From positions 1 to 58,189 of the forward strand of contig NZ_JAANAS010000072.1 in assembly GCF_011089875.1 (NCBI RefSeq): DNA of 58,189 nucleotides. Reading direction: 5' to 3'. The DNA is from Psychroflexus maritimus. GTDB lineage: Bacteria > Bacteroidota > Bacteroidia > Flavobacteriales > Flavobacteriaceae. Below, in pieces: positions 24,982 through 33,675 of this stretch. Positions within the stretch are counted from its first letter, which is position 1; each line of letters begins with the position of its first letter. The notes below the pieces were generated by a model that had not been told where the DNA came from, did no database searches, and saw only the letters and a program-made list of their open reading frames with translations. The translations under genes were made by a program, and so were the position numbers.

Positions 24982-25557
24982 TTAAAGCTTATCAATTACT
25001 TGACTTAAGCGTTGGGTGATTTCCTCAATGCTTCCCACACCATCAACGCCAAAATACTTATCCTGTTTTTTATAGTATTCCTTTAAGATTGCGGTTTCGT
25101 TATAATAAACTTTAATTCTGTTTCTAATTACCGACTCGTCTGCATCATCTGCTCTACCAGAAGTTTTTCCGCGTTCTAGAAGTCGTTTTACGAGCACCTC
25201 ATCATCAACTTCTAAGGCAATCATAGCATTTACCTGAGTCCCTTTTTCATCCATTAATTGTTGTAATGCATCAGCTTGAGCTTCAGTTCTAGGAAAACCA
25301 TCAAAAATATAACCTTTTGCGGTATCAATGCTTTTATCTACTTCTGCTGAAAGCATATTAATGGTGACTTCATCGGGGACTAATGCGCCTTGATCAATGA
25401 AAGATTTAGCTTTCTTACCTAGCTCTGTTTTGTTTTTAATGTTGTATCTAAAAACATCTCCTGTAGAAATGTGTACTAAATTGTATTTTTCTTTAAGTAC
25501 ATCGGCTTGAGTACCTTTCCCTGCACCTGGAGGGCCAAATAAAACAATATTAATCAT
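24982..25557 (-). CDS. adk: Adenylate kinase
   Basis: 191 residues, the short form without a zinc LID. It interconverts ATP + AMP and 2 ADP. The P-loop GPPGAGKGT is at 7-15, the AMP-binding segment DGFPRT lies near 84-89, and the short lid SGRADDADESVIRNR near 130-144. It starts inside the last codons of hpt (8-bp overlap), so translation is coupled in a purine-salvage/nucleotide unit. Confidence 0.96.
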   Translation of the reverse strand: MINIVLFGPPGAGKGTQADVLKEKYNLVHISTGDVFRYNIKNKTELGKKAKSFIDQGALVPDEVTINMLSAEVDKSIDTAKGYIFDGFPRTEAQADALQQLMDEKGTQVNAMIALEVDDEVLVKRLLERGKTSGRADDADESVIRNRIKVYYNETAILKEYYKKQDKYFGVDGVGSIEEITQRLSQVIDKL

Positions 25558-26089
25558 TGTGTTGTTGTTTAAGTTGATATATTTCGGGTAAATTTCTTCC
25601 TAATTCGTTGTAATCTAAACCATAACCAACAATAAAATTATTGGGAATAGCCAAACCTACGTAATCAATTTCTATTTCTTTGGTATATGCTTCGGGTTTC
25701 AGAAACAAGCTTGCTGTCTTATAGGATTTTTGTTCGCCTTGCTGAAGTCGCTTTACAATTAAGCTTAATGTGTTACCTGTATCTACAATATCTTCTACAA
25801 GAATCAAATCTCGATTTTCAATTGCTGAAAAGTCGAGTAAAGTTTGCACCTCTCCTGAAGTAGAAGTACCTTCATAAGACTTATAACGAACAAATTGAAT
25901 TTCACATGAACCTGGATAATGCTTTACTAAATCTGAAAGAAACATAAACGCCCCATTCAAAACACCTACAAATACTGGACATTTATCTTTATAATCTTGA
26001 TAAATTTGATGAGCTAACTCAACTACCGTCTCCTGAAGTTCGTTAGCAGAAATGTAAGGTTCAAATTCTAAGTCGTGTAATTTTATCAT
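25550..26089 (-). CDS. hpt: Hypoxanthine phosphoribosyltransferase
   Basis: 179 residues from ATG 26089. It converts hypoxanthine or guanine and PRPP to IMP or GMP. The PRPP loop LVEDIVDTGNT is clear, and VGVLNGAFMFLSDL forms the first substrate loop. An upstream ATG at 26104 is unlikely, because the -7 box TATTTTTG (minus, 26114-26107) ends only 2 nt before it, so the transcript would start inside that codon. The gene heads hpt-adk. Confidence 0.93.
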   Translation of the reverse strand: MIKLHDLEFEPYISANELQETVVELAHQIYQDYKDKCPVFVGVLNGAFMFLSDLVKHYPGSCEIQFVRYKSYEGTSTSGEVQTLLDFSAIENRDLILVEDIVDTGNTLSLIVKRLQQGEQKSYKTASLFLKPEAYTKEIEIDYVGLAIPNNFIVGYGLDYNELGRNLPEIYQLKQQHND

Positions 26090-26106
26090 ACTGCTTGTTT
26101 GCATGA

Positions 26107-26114
26107 CAAAAATA
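26107..26114 (-). promoter_or_regulatory. -7 box TATTTTTG of hpt-adk
   Basis: The minus-strand box is so close to ATG 26104 that it selects the second ATG at 26089 as the start of hpt. Confidence 0.55.
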
Positions 26115-26171
26115 CACTTTTTTTAGTTTTTTTTGTCTGTTGAAAGCATGAGTTTTGTCAGGTAGGGGGTA

Positions 26172-26274
26172 ATACCATTTATCAATTGAAATTACCGCAA
26201 TAAAACGCCCTTTTTCCCGAAACGGTCGGGACAGGCTATTTTCTTTTACAATAATTTCAGATAATAACTGGTAT
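26172..26274. repeat. Terminal-inverted-repeat element, copy 2
   Basis: The ends start ATACCA and finish TGGTAT, and the inverted match continues imperfectly inward for about 25 bp (left AATTGAAATTA against right TAATTTCAGAT, read inverted). A central TCCCGA(5 nt)TCGGGA hairpin (26215-26231) followed by CAGG matches the central palindrome of copy 1, which is followed by CGG. The spacer 26115-26470 contains nothing else I recognise. Confidence 0.6.
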
Positions 26275-26470
26275 AAATTAAAGATGAAACCCCTTAAGTT
26301 ATAATCGGAAAGATTTATTCAAGTTTGTAAAAAACTAATTTTGATTCATTAACTAGAGTTTGAAAAATTGACCTTTACTAATTTCAATCTTATTATTCAA
26401 TTCTATAATCCTCAAAAATAAGCTGAATAACAAGATGTTGCAAAATATATGAAAGTCAAAATTTTGAGAC

Positions 26471-26500
26471 AAAAAAAAGCTTCAACAAAAGTTGAAGCTT
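26471..26500 (-). terminator. Terminator after tRNA-Val
   Basis: A perfect 10-bp stem, AAGCTTCAAC (26477-26486) with GTTGAAGCTT (26491-26500), lies 3 nt past the tRNA. On the minus strand it is followed by eight T. Confidence 0.92.
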
Positions 26501-26502
26501 TG

Positions 26503-26577
26503 TGGGCGCTGAGGGAGTCGAACCCCCGACCTTCTGGGTGTAAACCAGACGCTCTAAACCAACTGAGCTAAGCGCCC
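26503..26577 (-). tRNA. tRNA-Val (anticodon TAC)
   Basis: A 75-nt cloverleaf with acceptor stem GGGCGCT/AGCGCCC, anticodon TAC at 26542-26540 in loop TTTACAC, T arm GGGGG-TTCGACT-CCCTC and discriminator A. CCA is not encoded. It is a single tRNA with its own terminator. Confidence 0.97.
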
Positions 26578-26665
26578 TTGCGTAATTGCGAGTGCAAATA
26601 TACGACCATATTTTATATCACCAAATTTATTTTTAAAAAAAATCAATTTTTTTGAAAAATAAAAA

Positions 26666-27898
26666 TTAATTAGCTAACAACAAAAAATCGGCTACTGTAA
26701 AATTGCTTCCTCCAACAAAAATCAAATCATTTTCATTTGCTCTATTTTTAGCTTTTTCTATTGCTATGCGAACATTTTTATAGGCTTTTCCTTTTAATTG
26801 AAAATGTTTAGCACTTTCTTCAAGGTCGTCTGCAGGAAGCCCTCTTAGAATGTTTGGCTTTGTAAAGTAATAAATAGCTTGGGTAGGCAATAGACCAAGA
26901 ATTAAATCTAAGTTTTTTTCTTTAACCACGCCTAAAACAATATGCAATTGGTTATAGTCTTGTTCTTGTAATTGTTGCATGACTAACTGAAGTCCGGAAG
27001 CATTATGAGCTGTATCGCAAATTACTTTGGGAGCCGAATCACAAACTTGCCAACGCCCTTTTAATTGAGTGTTTTTAACTACCTCCTGAAATCCTTTTTT
27101 TAATGCATCTTTAGTAATTTTCCACTTAGATTGATTGAGGACTTCTATTGTTTTTAATACGGTTTGAATATTTTTTTGCTGATAATCTCCTAGTAAATCA
27201 GTAGTCCATTTTTTTTGACTATTTTCTTGATTAGCTAGATGTAAGTCGGTTTGATTTAATTTAGCTAAGGTTCTAAAAACCGGATAAGTTTGCTCATTGT
27301 ATTCACCAATTACGCAAGGTGTATTTGGCTTGATAATCCCTCCCTTTTCAAAAGCTATTTCAGCTAGGGAGTTACCTAAAAATTCGGTATGCTCAAGACT
27401 AATGTTGGTAATTACTGCTACTTCAGGCTGAATAATATTAGTGGAATCTAATCTTCCTCCTAATCCTACTTCAATAATAGCAATATCAACTTGTTTTTCA
27501 GCAAAATACTGAAAAGCCATTCCTACAGTCATTTCAAAAAATGAAAGCGAATGTTGTTCAAAAAAAGCTTTATTTTTAACTACAAAATCTATAACTTCTT
27601 TTTTAGAGATCATTTTTCCGTTAATGCGAATACGCTCTCTAAAATCAATGAGATGTGGTGAGGTGTAAATTCCTACCTGGTATCCCGCTTCTTGCATAAC
27701 TGAGGCTAATAGATGTGAAGTTGAACCTTTTCCGTTTGTTCCAGCTACGTGAATACTTTTAAAGTTGCTTTCAGGATGATTGAGATATTTACTAAGCAAC
27801 TTGATATTTGTCAAATCAATTTTATAGGCCGATGCTCCCTGACGTTGATACATAGGAAGCTGATTAAAAAGCCAATCTAGCGTTTGCTGATAATTCAT
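26666..27898 (-). CDS. folC: Bifunctional folylpolyglutamate synthase / dihydrofolate synthase
   Basis: 410 residues of the Mur-ligase fold. It adds glutamate to dihydropteroate and to folates. The ATP loop HVAGTNGKGSTSH is near 51-63, the FERIRINGKMIS-like substrate region near 90-100 and the magnesium site LGGRLDSTN near 147-155, and the C-terminal ligase domain includes CDTAHNASGL. It is last gene of exbB-exbD-tonB-folC, 6 bp after tonB. With FolK in the same window it covers two folate steps. Confidence 0.94.
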   Translation of the reverse strand: MNYQQTLDWLFNQLPMYQRQGASAYKIDLTNIKLLSKYLNHPESNFKSIHVAGTNGKGSTSHLLASVMQEAGYQVGIYTSPHLIDFRERIRINGKMISKKEVIDFVVKNKAFFEQHSLSFFEMTVGMAFQYFAEKQVDIAIIEVGLGGRLDSTNIIQPEVAVITNISLEHTEFLGNSLAEIAFEKGGIIKPNTPCVIGEYNEQTYPVFRTLAKLNQTDLHLANQENSQKKWTTDLLGDYQQKNIQTVLKTIEVLNQSKWKITKDALKKGFQEVVKNTQLKGRWQVCDSAPKVICDTAHNASGLQLVMQQLQEQDYNQLHIVLGVVKEKNLDLILGLLPTQAIYYFTKPNILRGLPADDLEESAKHFQLKGKAYKNVRIAIEKAKNRANENDLIFVGGSNFTVADFLLLAN

Positions 27899-27904
27899 TT
27901 GTTG

Positions 27905-28795
27905 TTATTCAGATAATCTGAATTCATAAGTAATATATCCTACCTGTGTACTCGGTGCGTTTGAATCTGGATTAAATTTGGTGGCTCTTGCGGCACGCTC
28001 TGCGGGTTCAAGCAAACACCTACTTGAATTAGAAGTTCCTTGAACACCAGCTTTAGCTCGAATTACCTCACCGTCTCTATTAACTCTTATTTCAACAACT
28101 ACAGTACCCGTCTCATTACACTCTTGTTTATAGGTTTCTTTATTCAATGCTTTTCTACCTCCTAATTTATAGTTTCCATCACCATCTAAACCTGTTCCAA
28201 CTCCATAATAGGAAGAAGAATTGGGGTCACCATCGGGGTCACCTTGATTTCCTGCTTGGTTGGTATCACCATCACCTTGGTCGGTTTCTCCTTCGTTTTC
28301 TTCGCCTGAAAACAAATTAGACATGGTATTTTTTACATTTTCATCGGGTTGTGGGTCGGGTTCAGGCTCTTCCACAGGTTCTTCAGGTTCGGGAGTTTCT
28401 TCTTCAGGTTCTTCAACTTCTTCTACTGGTTCTTCCTCGGGTTCTTCTTTCGTTTCTTCAGTCTCTTCTTCTTTTTTTTCGTCTTCAATAACAGGTGCTT
28501 CTTCAGATTCTTGTGTGGCTACGTCTTCCATACTCTCCTGACTTTCAGAAGTGTTGGCAGGTGTTGGTGTGGGCTCTGGCGTAGCATTTTGAGGAGATGT
28601 TTTTACCTCCTGCTGTGTTTCAAGATCACCAGATCCTGCTTCGGTAGTACCAAAATTAATGGCAATTCCATTTTCTGGAGGAGGATCGAGGTACTTCAAT
28701 CCGGCAAAAGCCAACAGAAGAATCATTAGCATATACAAAATACTTGTAATGATAAGAGATTTTCTTTTATTTTTATTTTCAGTAGATGACTCCAC
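27905..28795 (-). CDS. TonB-like energy transducer
   Basis: 296 residues. A cytoplasmic start of about 12 residues precedes one membrane anchor (about 13-33). A long acidic Pro/Glu-rich periplasmic spacer (about 65-160, repeated EEP/EPE) and a Gly/Asp-rich linker follow, then a TonB-type C-terminal part (about 205-296, GTVVVEIRVNRDGEVIRAKA ... YITYEFRLSE). It would couple the ExbB-ExbD proton motor to outer-membrane transporters. It sits 1 bp after exbD and 6 bp before folC. The long acidic spacer is an extreme composition but typical for such linkers. Confidence 0.85.
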   Translation of the reverse strand: MESSTENKNKRKSLIITSILYMLMILLLAFAGLKYLDPPPENGIAINFGTTEAGSGDLETQQEVKTSPQNATPEPTPTPANTSESQESMEDVATQESEEAPVIEDEKKEEETEETKEEPEEEPVEEVEEPEEETPEPEEPVEEPEPDPQPDENVKNTMSNLFSGEENEGETDQGDGDTNQAGNQGDPDGDPNSSSYYGVGTGLDGDGNYKLGGRKALNKETYKQECNETGTVVVEIRVNRDGEVIRAKAGVQGTSNSSRCLLEPAERAARATKFNPDSNAPSTQVGYITYEFRLSE

Positions 28796-28796
28796 G

Positions 28797-29189
28797 TTAA
28801 TTTGGTTTTACTGCTAAAATAATTTTGAATTGATTTTTGTTTGCTATATCCATTACTTTCACTGCTTTATCAACAGGCACGTTTTGCTCTGCTCGCAAAA
28901 TAATGGTTGGGTTTTCTATTCCTTTAAGTCGGTTTTTTAAAACTGACTCTAAATTAGCTTCACTAATTTGGTCTTCGTTGACATAAAACTGCAACTGATC
29001 ATTAATGCTTACCGAAAGTTGATGTTGATTGGTTGACTTCCCTTTTGCCTTAGGCAGAATTAAGTCTAAAGCTTCTGGAGTAACCACCGGGGAGGTTAAC
29101 AAGAAAAAGACCAATAACAGAAATACAATATCTGTCATTGATGACATACTAAAGGTAGCGCTTACTTTATTTCTTCCTCTTAAATTCAT
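28797..29189 (-). CDS. exbD: ExbD/TolR-family proton-channel subunit
   Basis: 130 residues. One N-terminal membrane helix (about 16-38) contains the conserved Asp20 (MSSMTDIVFLLLVFFLL) that carries protons in ExbD/TolR. The periplasmic domain is about 45-130. It lies between exbB (2 bp) and tonB (1 bp). Confidence 0.92.
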   Translation of the reverse strand: MNLRGRNKVSATFSMSSMTDIVFLLLVFFLLTSPVVTPEALDLILPKAKGKSTNQHQLSVSINDQLQFYVNEDQISEANLESVLKNRLKGIENPTIILRAEQNVPVDKAVKVMDIANKNQFKIILAVKPN

Positions 29190-29191
29190 AA

Positions 29192-29875
29192 TTAAGTAGG
29201 TTCATTTAATAGATCTAAGAAATCGACTGCTGTAGCTTCCATTTGGTAAACAATTTTATCGGTTTTTACGACCAAGTGGTTGTAGGCCATATAGGCAATA
29301 ATTCCTACTACAAGTCCAGCTACGGTGGTGGTCATAGCAGTGTAAATTCCTTCAGCTAAAAGCCCCATTTCAGCTTGACCACTAGTGGTTGCCAATTCGT
29401 GAAAAGCTAACACCATACCTATTACTGTACCTAAAAAACCAATCATTGGAGCAGCACCGGCTATAGTAGCCAGTATAGCTACGTTTTTTTCTAAGGCATA
29501 AACCTCTAGTTTACCAGCATTTTCGATAGCTGTATTGATATCTTCTAAAGGATGGCCAATTCTAGAAATTCCTTTAGCGGTTAAGCGGGCAACAGGAGTG
29601 TTTTCTTGAGCGCATTTCACTTTTGCAGATTCAATGTTTCCGTTAGAGACTGCATCCCTTATTTCGGCCATGAAATTTTTATCGGTTTTATTTGCCCCTT
29701 TAATAGCGAACAAGCGCTCAAAGTAAATATACATAGCGGCAAAAAGCAAGACGGCTAAAATAAGAATAATTACAGTCCCTCCTGTACCTCCACTAAAAAG
29801 CAAACTTAATAGTGATAAGGTTTCTTCGGTAGGTTCTTCAAGGTTTTCTGTGGCTTCTTGAAAATATGCTAACAT
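29192..29875 (-). CDS. exbB: ExbB/TolQ/MotA-family proton-channel subunit
   Basis: 227 residues with three membrane helices (about 28-50, 130-155 and 170-195). The conserved MotA/TolQ/ExbB core includes LATIAGAAPMIGFLGTVIGMV and the IYTAMTTTVAGLVVGIIAY stretch. With ExbD it forms the inner-membrane motor that powers TonB. It is the first gene of exbB-exbD-tonB-folC. Confidence 0.93.
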   Translation of the reverse strand: MLAYFQEATENLEEPTEETLSLLSLLFSGGTGGTVIILILAVLLFAAMYIYFERLFAIKGANKTDKNFMAEIRDAVSNGNIESAKVKCAQENTPVARLTAKGISRIGHPLEDINTAIENAGKLEVYALEKNVAILATIAGAAPMIGFLGTVIGMVLAFHELATTSGQAEMGLLAEGIYTAMTTTVAGLVVGIIAYMAYNHLVVKTDKIVYQMEATAVDFLDLLNEPT

Positions 29876-30006
29876 AGTTATGAGATTGTTTAAATACTTG
29901 TGCTAAAATATAGAATAAATTGAAAGCTTCTACTTAATCTGTAAAATATTTAATTTACATCTTTTTATGTGATTTATTTAGGTGTTCATTTCATTTTCAA
30001 GCAACA

Positions 30007-30546
30007 CTATTGCTTAAAAGTGTTCTTAAAATTGGCTTGATAATCTTTCCAGGCTTCAGATGTTGTGATATCTTTATAGTGATTTTTGTTGATCATTTTT
30101 AAATACACCTCAAGTTGTTGTGGATTTTTGTATCCTTTTACTGGAGAAATGATATTCGCTTCCTCGTCAAAGAAGACCACTGTTGGGTAGGCTTGAACTT
30201 TAAGCGCCGCAGCAAATAAATGTTGTGCGTTTCTTCCTTTTCTATTTGGGTCATGATTGGGGTTGGTGTATTCAAAATCGTTGTAAAAAACTGTTTCTGT
30301 TCCTTCACCATTAAACTTTACCGCATAAAAATTTTCATTTAAATAATTAGCTACATCGGGGTGATTAAAGGTTCTTTTGTCCATTGCTTTACAAGGGCCA
30401 CACCAAGTAGTATAAACATCTAAGAATATTTTTTTTGGTTCTTTTTCTTGTGCTTCAAGAGCTTCATTCATGCTCATCCATTCTACCTCCTGGGCTATTA
30501 CAGATATTCCAAAAACAAAAGTGAATATTACAATTAGAGATTTCAT
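30007..30546 (-). CDS. Secreted thioredoxin-fold protein
   Basis: 179 residues with a signal peptide (first 18-19, VFGISVIAQE). The thioredoxin active site WCGPC has Cys49 and Cys52, inside FLDVYTTWCGPCKAMDKRTF, and a cis-proline strand AYPTVVFF follows. It probably acts as a periplasmic thiol-disulfide exchange protein. It lies 51 bp after thiL on the same strand, and co-transcription is possible. Confidence 0.88.
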   Translation of the reverse strand: MKSLIVIFTFVFGISVIAQEVEWMSMNEALEAQEKEPKKIFLDVYTTWCGPCKAMDKRTFNHPDVANYLNENFYAVKFNGEGTETVFYNDFEYTNPNHDPNRKGRNAQHLFAAALKVQAYPTVVFFDEEANIISPVKGYKNPQQLEVYLKMINKNHYKDITTSEAWKDYQANFKNTFKQ

Positions 30547-30597
30547 TTATTTCATCTTTTAACTTAAAACGTAAAAATACTTAAAAAAGTATTCTAT

Positions 30598-31650
30598 TTA
30601 TTTTTCTTCTTTAGTCATTGAATTCCAGCCTCTGGCTTTCATAGGAATTTTTAATTGGTCTCGAGTTATAAGATGAATGCCTTCTTTAGCTTCATTAAAA
30701 TGACCAATCACACTCAGGTTGGGATTGCCTTTAATTTTATCATAATCTTTTTGAGCAATACTAAAAAGTAGTTCATAGTCTTCGCCTCCATTTAAAACAA
30801 CAGTAGTAGAGTCTAATTCAAACTCTTCACAAGCGCTAATTACGCCTTGGTCTAAGGGGAGTTTTTCTTCATACAAAGTAGCTCCAACTTTAGAATTTTT
30901 ACATAGGTGGAGAATTTCTGAAGAAAGCCCGTCACTAATATCAATCATAGAAGTTGGCAAAACCCCTAATTTTTCAAGTAATTCGGGAATATCTTTTCTA
31001 GCTTCAGGCTTTAATTGTCGTTCTACAATATAGGTATAAGGTTCTAAATCGGGTTGATTATTTGGGTTGACCTTAAAAACTTCTTGTTCTCGCTGGAGCA
31101 CTTTCAGCCCCATAAAAGCGCCGCCTAAATCGCCTGAAACCACCATTAAATCGTTAGGTTGAGCTGTAGAGCGATAAACAATTTTTTCTTTTGGAGCAGT
31201 TCCTACAGCAGTAATGCTAATAGTAATGCCTTTTACTGCCGAAGTAGTATCGCCGCCAATTACATCAACATGATACAAACTAGCTGCGTGATGAATTCCT
31301 GCATAAATTTCTTCTAAGGCTTCTACGGTGAATCGATTAGAGCAAGCAATAGAAACCGTAATTTGTGTTGCTTTAGCATTCATAGCATACACATCAGATA
31401 AATTAACCATTACCGATTTGTATCCTAAGTGCTTTAAAGGCATAAAAGCTAAATCAAAATGGACACCTTCCACCAACAAATCGGTAGTGACCACTATTTC
31501 ATCTTCGTGTTTTAAAACGGCGGCATCATCACCAATACCTTTTATAGTTGAAGTTTGTTTTATATCTAAAAATTGAGTGAGGTGTTCTATTAAGCCGAAT
31601 TCACCTAATTCTGAGAGTTTTGTTTTACTATCTCCTGTGTTGTCAAACAT
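30598..31650 (-). CDS. thiL: Thiamine-monophosphate kinase
   Basis: 350 residues. It phosphorylates thiamine monophosphate to thiamine pyrophosphate. Metal and nucleotide motifs are GIGDDAAVL near 40-48, TTDLLVEGVHFDL near 56-68, VNLSDVYAMNA near 82-92, VIGGDTT near 131-137, and DISDGLSSE near 238-246. A -7 box TAAATTTG (minus, 31674-31667) lies 16 nt upstream. No TPP riboswitch is seen in the short leader. Confidence 0.95.
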   Translation of the reverse strand: MFDNTGDSKTKLSELGEFGLIEHLTQFLDIKQTSTIKGIGDDAAVLKHEDEIVVTTDLLVEGVHFDLAFMPLKHLGYKSVMVNLSDVYAMNAKATQITVSIACSNRFTVEALEEIYAGIHHAASLYHVDVIGGDTTSAVKGITISITAVGTAPKEKIVYRSTAQPNDLMVVSGDLGGAFMGLKVLQREQEVFKVNPNNQPDLEPYTYIVERQLKPEARKDIPELLEKLGVLPTSMIDISDGLSSEILHLCKNSKVGATLYEEKLPLDQGVISACEEFELDSTTVVLNGGEDYELLFSIAQKDYDKIKGNPNLSVIGHFNEAKEGIHLITRDQLKIPMKARGWNSMTKEEK

Positions 31651-31666
31651 AAATAAGAATTTGATA

Positions 31667-31674
31667 CAAATTTA
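31667..31674 (-). promoter_or_regulatory. -7 box TAAATTTG of thiL
   Basis: The minus-strand TAnnTTTG match lies 16 nt before the start codon at 31650. Confidence 0.5.
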
Positions 31675-31748
31675 CGTAAATAATGTGGGTTAATTAAGTA
31701 TAGTTAGCTTATAATAAACCTTCTTAACTGAGTGATTTCTGAATTCTA

Positions 31749-32108
31749 TCAAAAGTATTTTTTATTAAAGGATTGAGCTAAGTGTTTTAAGCGCTGACGC
31801 TGTATCATGTAAAAAATCACTGTAATAGGTGGCAATATAAACATGCTGATTAACCAGAACTTTTGATTGTAAATTTTTGTAGTCAATATTTCAACCACTA
31901 AAACAAGCCAAACAACAAAAAAAACACCTGAATTAAAGCTAGAAACAATTTGAGGAAACTCAATATTCTGAACATTAAATATAAGTTTTACTAAGAACAA
32001 AACAAGGCTAAGTATTGCTAAAACCCAAATTAACTGATGACTCAAGTTAAAGTTTTTATCTTCCATTATTATTTTTTTATCAATTAAACTAATTTTTGTA
32101 AACGGCAT
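31749..32108 (-). CDS. Small membrane protein, unknown function
   Basis: 119 residues with three predicted membrane helices (about 27-46, 57-75 and 86-103) and a basic C-terminal tail (RQRLKHLAQSFNKKYF), so the C-terminus is probably cytoplasmic. The layout recalls small phospholipase-D-nuclease-like N-terminal membrane modules, but I see no motif that decides it. The start could instead be the internal ATG at 32066 (MEDKNFNLSHQL). No clear promoter box is visible. It may be a lineage-specific gene. Confidence 0.6.
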   Translation of the reverse strand: MPFTKISLIDKKIIMEDKNFNLSHQLIWVLAILSLVLFLVKLIFNVQNIEFPQIVSSFNSGVFFVVWLVLVVEILTTKIYNQKFWLISMFILPPITVIFYMIQRQRLKHLAQSFNKKYF

Positions 32109-32228
32109 AAATTTTAAACAAAATCCGTTTTATTGCTTTCCTAAATCTATTGAAATAGGACTTTGTCTTCCTAAACGGTTTCAAAGGTAGGAATTTTATG
32201 ATTAATCATGTAAAACCACCTAAAATTG

Positions 32229-32236
32229 TATTTTTG
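32229..32236 (+). promoter_or_regulatory. -7 box TATTTTTG 4 nt before the rarA start
   Basis: The consensus box ends 4 nt before ATG 32241, so transcription would start at or next to the start codon. Confidence 0.5.
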
Positions 32237-32240
32237 CTTT

Positions 32241-33518
32241 ATGAATCAACCTTTAGCTGAGCGAATACGGCCTAAGAAATTAAGCGAATACATAGGCCAG
32301 AAGCATTTAGTAGGACAAAATGGTCCTATACAACAGGCCTTACATTCTGGCGGATTACCTTCTATGATTTTCTGGGGTCCTCCTGGTGTTGGCAAAACTA
32401 GTTTAGCACAACTTATTGCCGAAGAAAGTAAACGAACATTTTACACGCTAAGCGCCATTAGCTCTGGGGTAAAAGATGTGCGAGAGGTAATAGAAAAAGC
32501 CAAACAATCGGGAGGTATGTTTAGTGCAGGTAACCCTATTTTATTCATTGATGAGATACATCGTTTCAGTAAATCGCAACAAGATTCTTTACTTGGTGCA
32601 GTAGAAAAAGGATGGGTTTGCTTGATTGGCGCCACAACAGAAAACCCAAGTTTTGAAGTGATTCCTGCTTTACTTTCTAGGTGTCAAACTTATGTTTTAA
32701 AAGAATTTGACAAAAAAGACTTGCTTCAACTTTTAGCACAAGCCATGCAAAAGGATAGTCAGTTACAAAAGAAAGACATCAAACTTACAGAAACTGAAGC
32801 CTTACTTCGATTTAGCGGTGGTGACGCGCGTAAATTATTGAACATTTTTGAATTGCTGATTCAAAGTCAAGCTACTGATGATGTTGAAATTACCAATACC
32901 TTAGTTGAACAACAAATTCAGCAGAAACCAAGTAAGTATGATAAAACAGGTGAACAGCACTACGATATTATTTCAGCTTTTATTAAATCCATAAGAGGAA
33001 GTGACCCAAATGCTGCTGTGTATTGGTTAGCACGAATGATTGAAGGTGGCGAAGATTTGAAATTCATTGCTAGGCGTTTGATTATTTTAGCCAGTGAAGA
33101 TATTGGTTTAGCCAATCCAACAGCTTTGGTTATGGCAAATAATGCATTTCAAGCAGTTAACAGCGTTGGCTATCCTGAATCTCGAATTATTTTAAGTCAG
33201 TGTTGTATTTATTTAGCTACTTCACCAAAAAGCAATGCGGCCTATATGGCTATAAATCAAGCACAGCAAGAAGTAAGAAATTCAGGCGATTTAAGTGTGC
33301 CTCTAGCTATCCGAAATGCGCCTACCAAACTAATGAAAGATTTAGATTATGGCAAAGATTATAAATATGCGCATAATTATAGCGGAAGTTTTGTGCAAGC
33401 TGATTTTCTGCCCAAAGAAATTGAAGGTAAAATTTTCTTCAAGCCTAATAACAATAAACGTGAACAAGCTATTGCCACCGACTTAAAAGCAAAGTGGAAA
33501 GGAAAGTATAACTACTAA
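32241..33518 (+). CDS. rarA: Replication-associated recombination protein A (RarA/MgsA)
   Basis: A 425-residue AAA+ ATPase of the clamp-loader class, acting at stalled replication forks. Walker A FWGPPGVGKTS lies near 40-50 and the Walker B/sensor LFIDEIHRFSKSQQDSLL near 95-112; IGATTENPSFEV, the C-terminal SIRGSDPNAAVYWLARM and the NAPTKLM segment are diagnostic. The ATG at 32241 matches family starts (MNQPLAERIRPKKL); a 5-residue extension to 32226 would overlap the -7 box. Confidence 0.95.
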   Translation: MNQPLAERIRPKKLSEYIGQKHLVGQNGPIQQALHSGGLPSMIFWGPPGVGKTSLAQLIAEESKRTFYTLSAISSGVKDVREVIEKAKQSGGMFSAGNPILFIDEIHRFSKSQQDSLLGAVEKGWVCLIGATTENPSFEVIPALLSRCQTYVLKEFDKKDLLQLLAQAMQKDSQLQKKDIKLTETEALLRFSGGDARKLLNIFELLIQSQATDDVEITNTLVEQQIQQKPSKYDKTGEQHYDIISAFIKSIRGSDPNAAVYWLARMIEGGEDLKFIARRLIILASEDIGLANPTALVMANNAFQAVNSVGYPESRIILSQCCIYLATSPKSNAAYMAINQAQQEVRNSGDLSVPLAIRNAPTKLMKDLDYGKDYKYAHNYSGSFVQADFLPKEIEGKIFFKPNNNKREQAIATDLKAKWKGKYNY

Positions 33519-33639
33519 AAAGAACTTTTCTGAATTACTAAATTTTGAATTATTACTTCAATTTAGCCAGCCTGTTTAAAAGTAATTCTTTTACAGAAAA
33601 AGCTTAATTGAATTTTTTTAGCAAAAAAAATAAATTTTA

Positions 33640-33671
33640 TTTGGTGGTAACTCAAATTTTATATACTTTTG
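33640..33671 (+). promoter_or_regulatory. Orphan promoter (TTTG, 20-nt spacer, TACTTTTG)
   Basis: TTTG at 33640-33643 and TACTTTTG at 33664-33671 form a full Bacteroidota-type promoter pointing rightward. No plus-strand gene lies within its reach; a terminator follows about 35 nt later. Confidence 0.6.
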
Positions 33672-33675
33672 TAGT

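Noticed and set aside
26281-26470. Possible gene or structured RNA in the spacer before tRNA-Val
   Set aside because: No frame with a start and family signal, no stable hairpin and no promoter-terminator pair; AT-rich sequence without visible structure.
28260-28729. Long plus-strand frames rich in Ser/Gly or Phe opposite tonB
   Set aside because: They mirror the acidic Pro/Glu repeat region of tonB on the other strand; composition is an artefact of the low-complexity linker, with no start signal.
31651-31700. TPP riboswitch before thiL
   Set aside because: The leader is only about 12-17 nt after the -7 box; no THI-box-like sequence is present.
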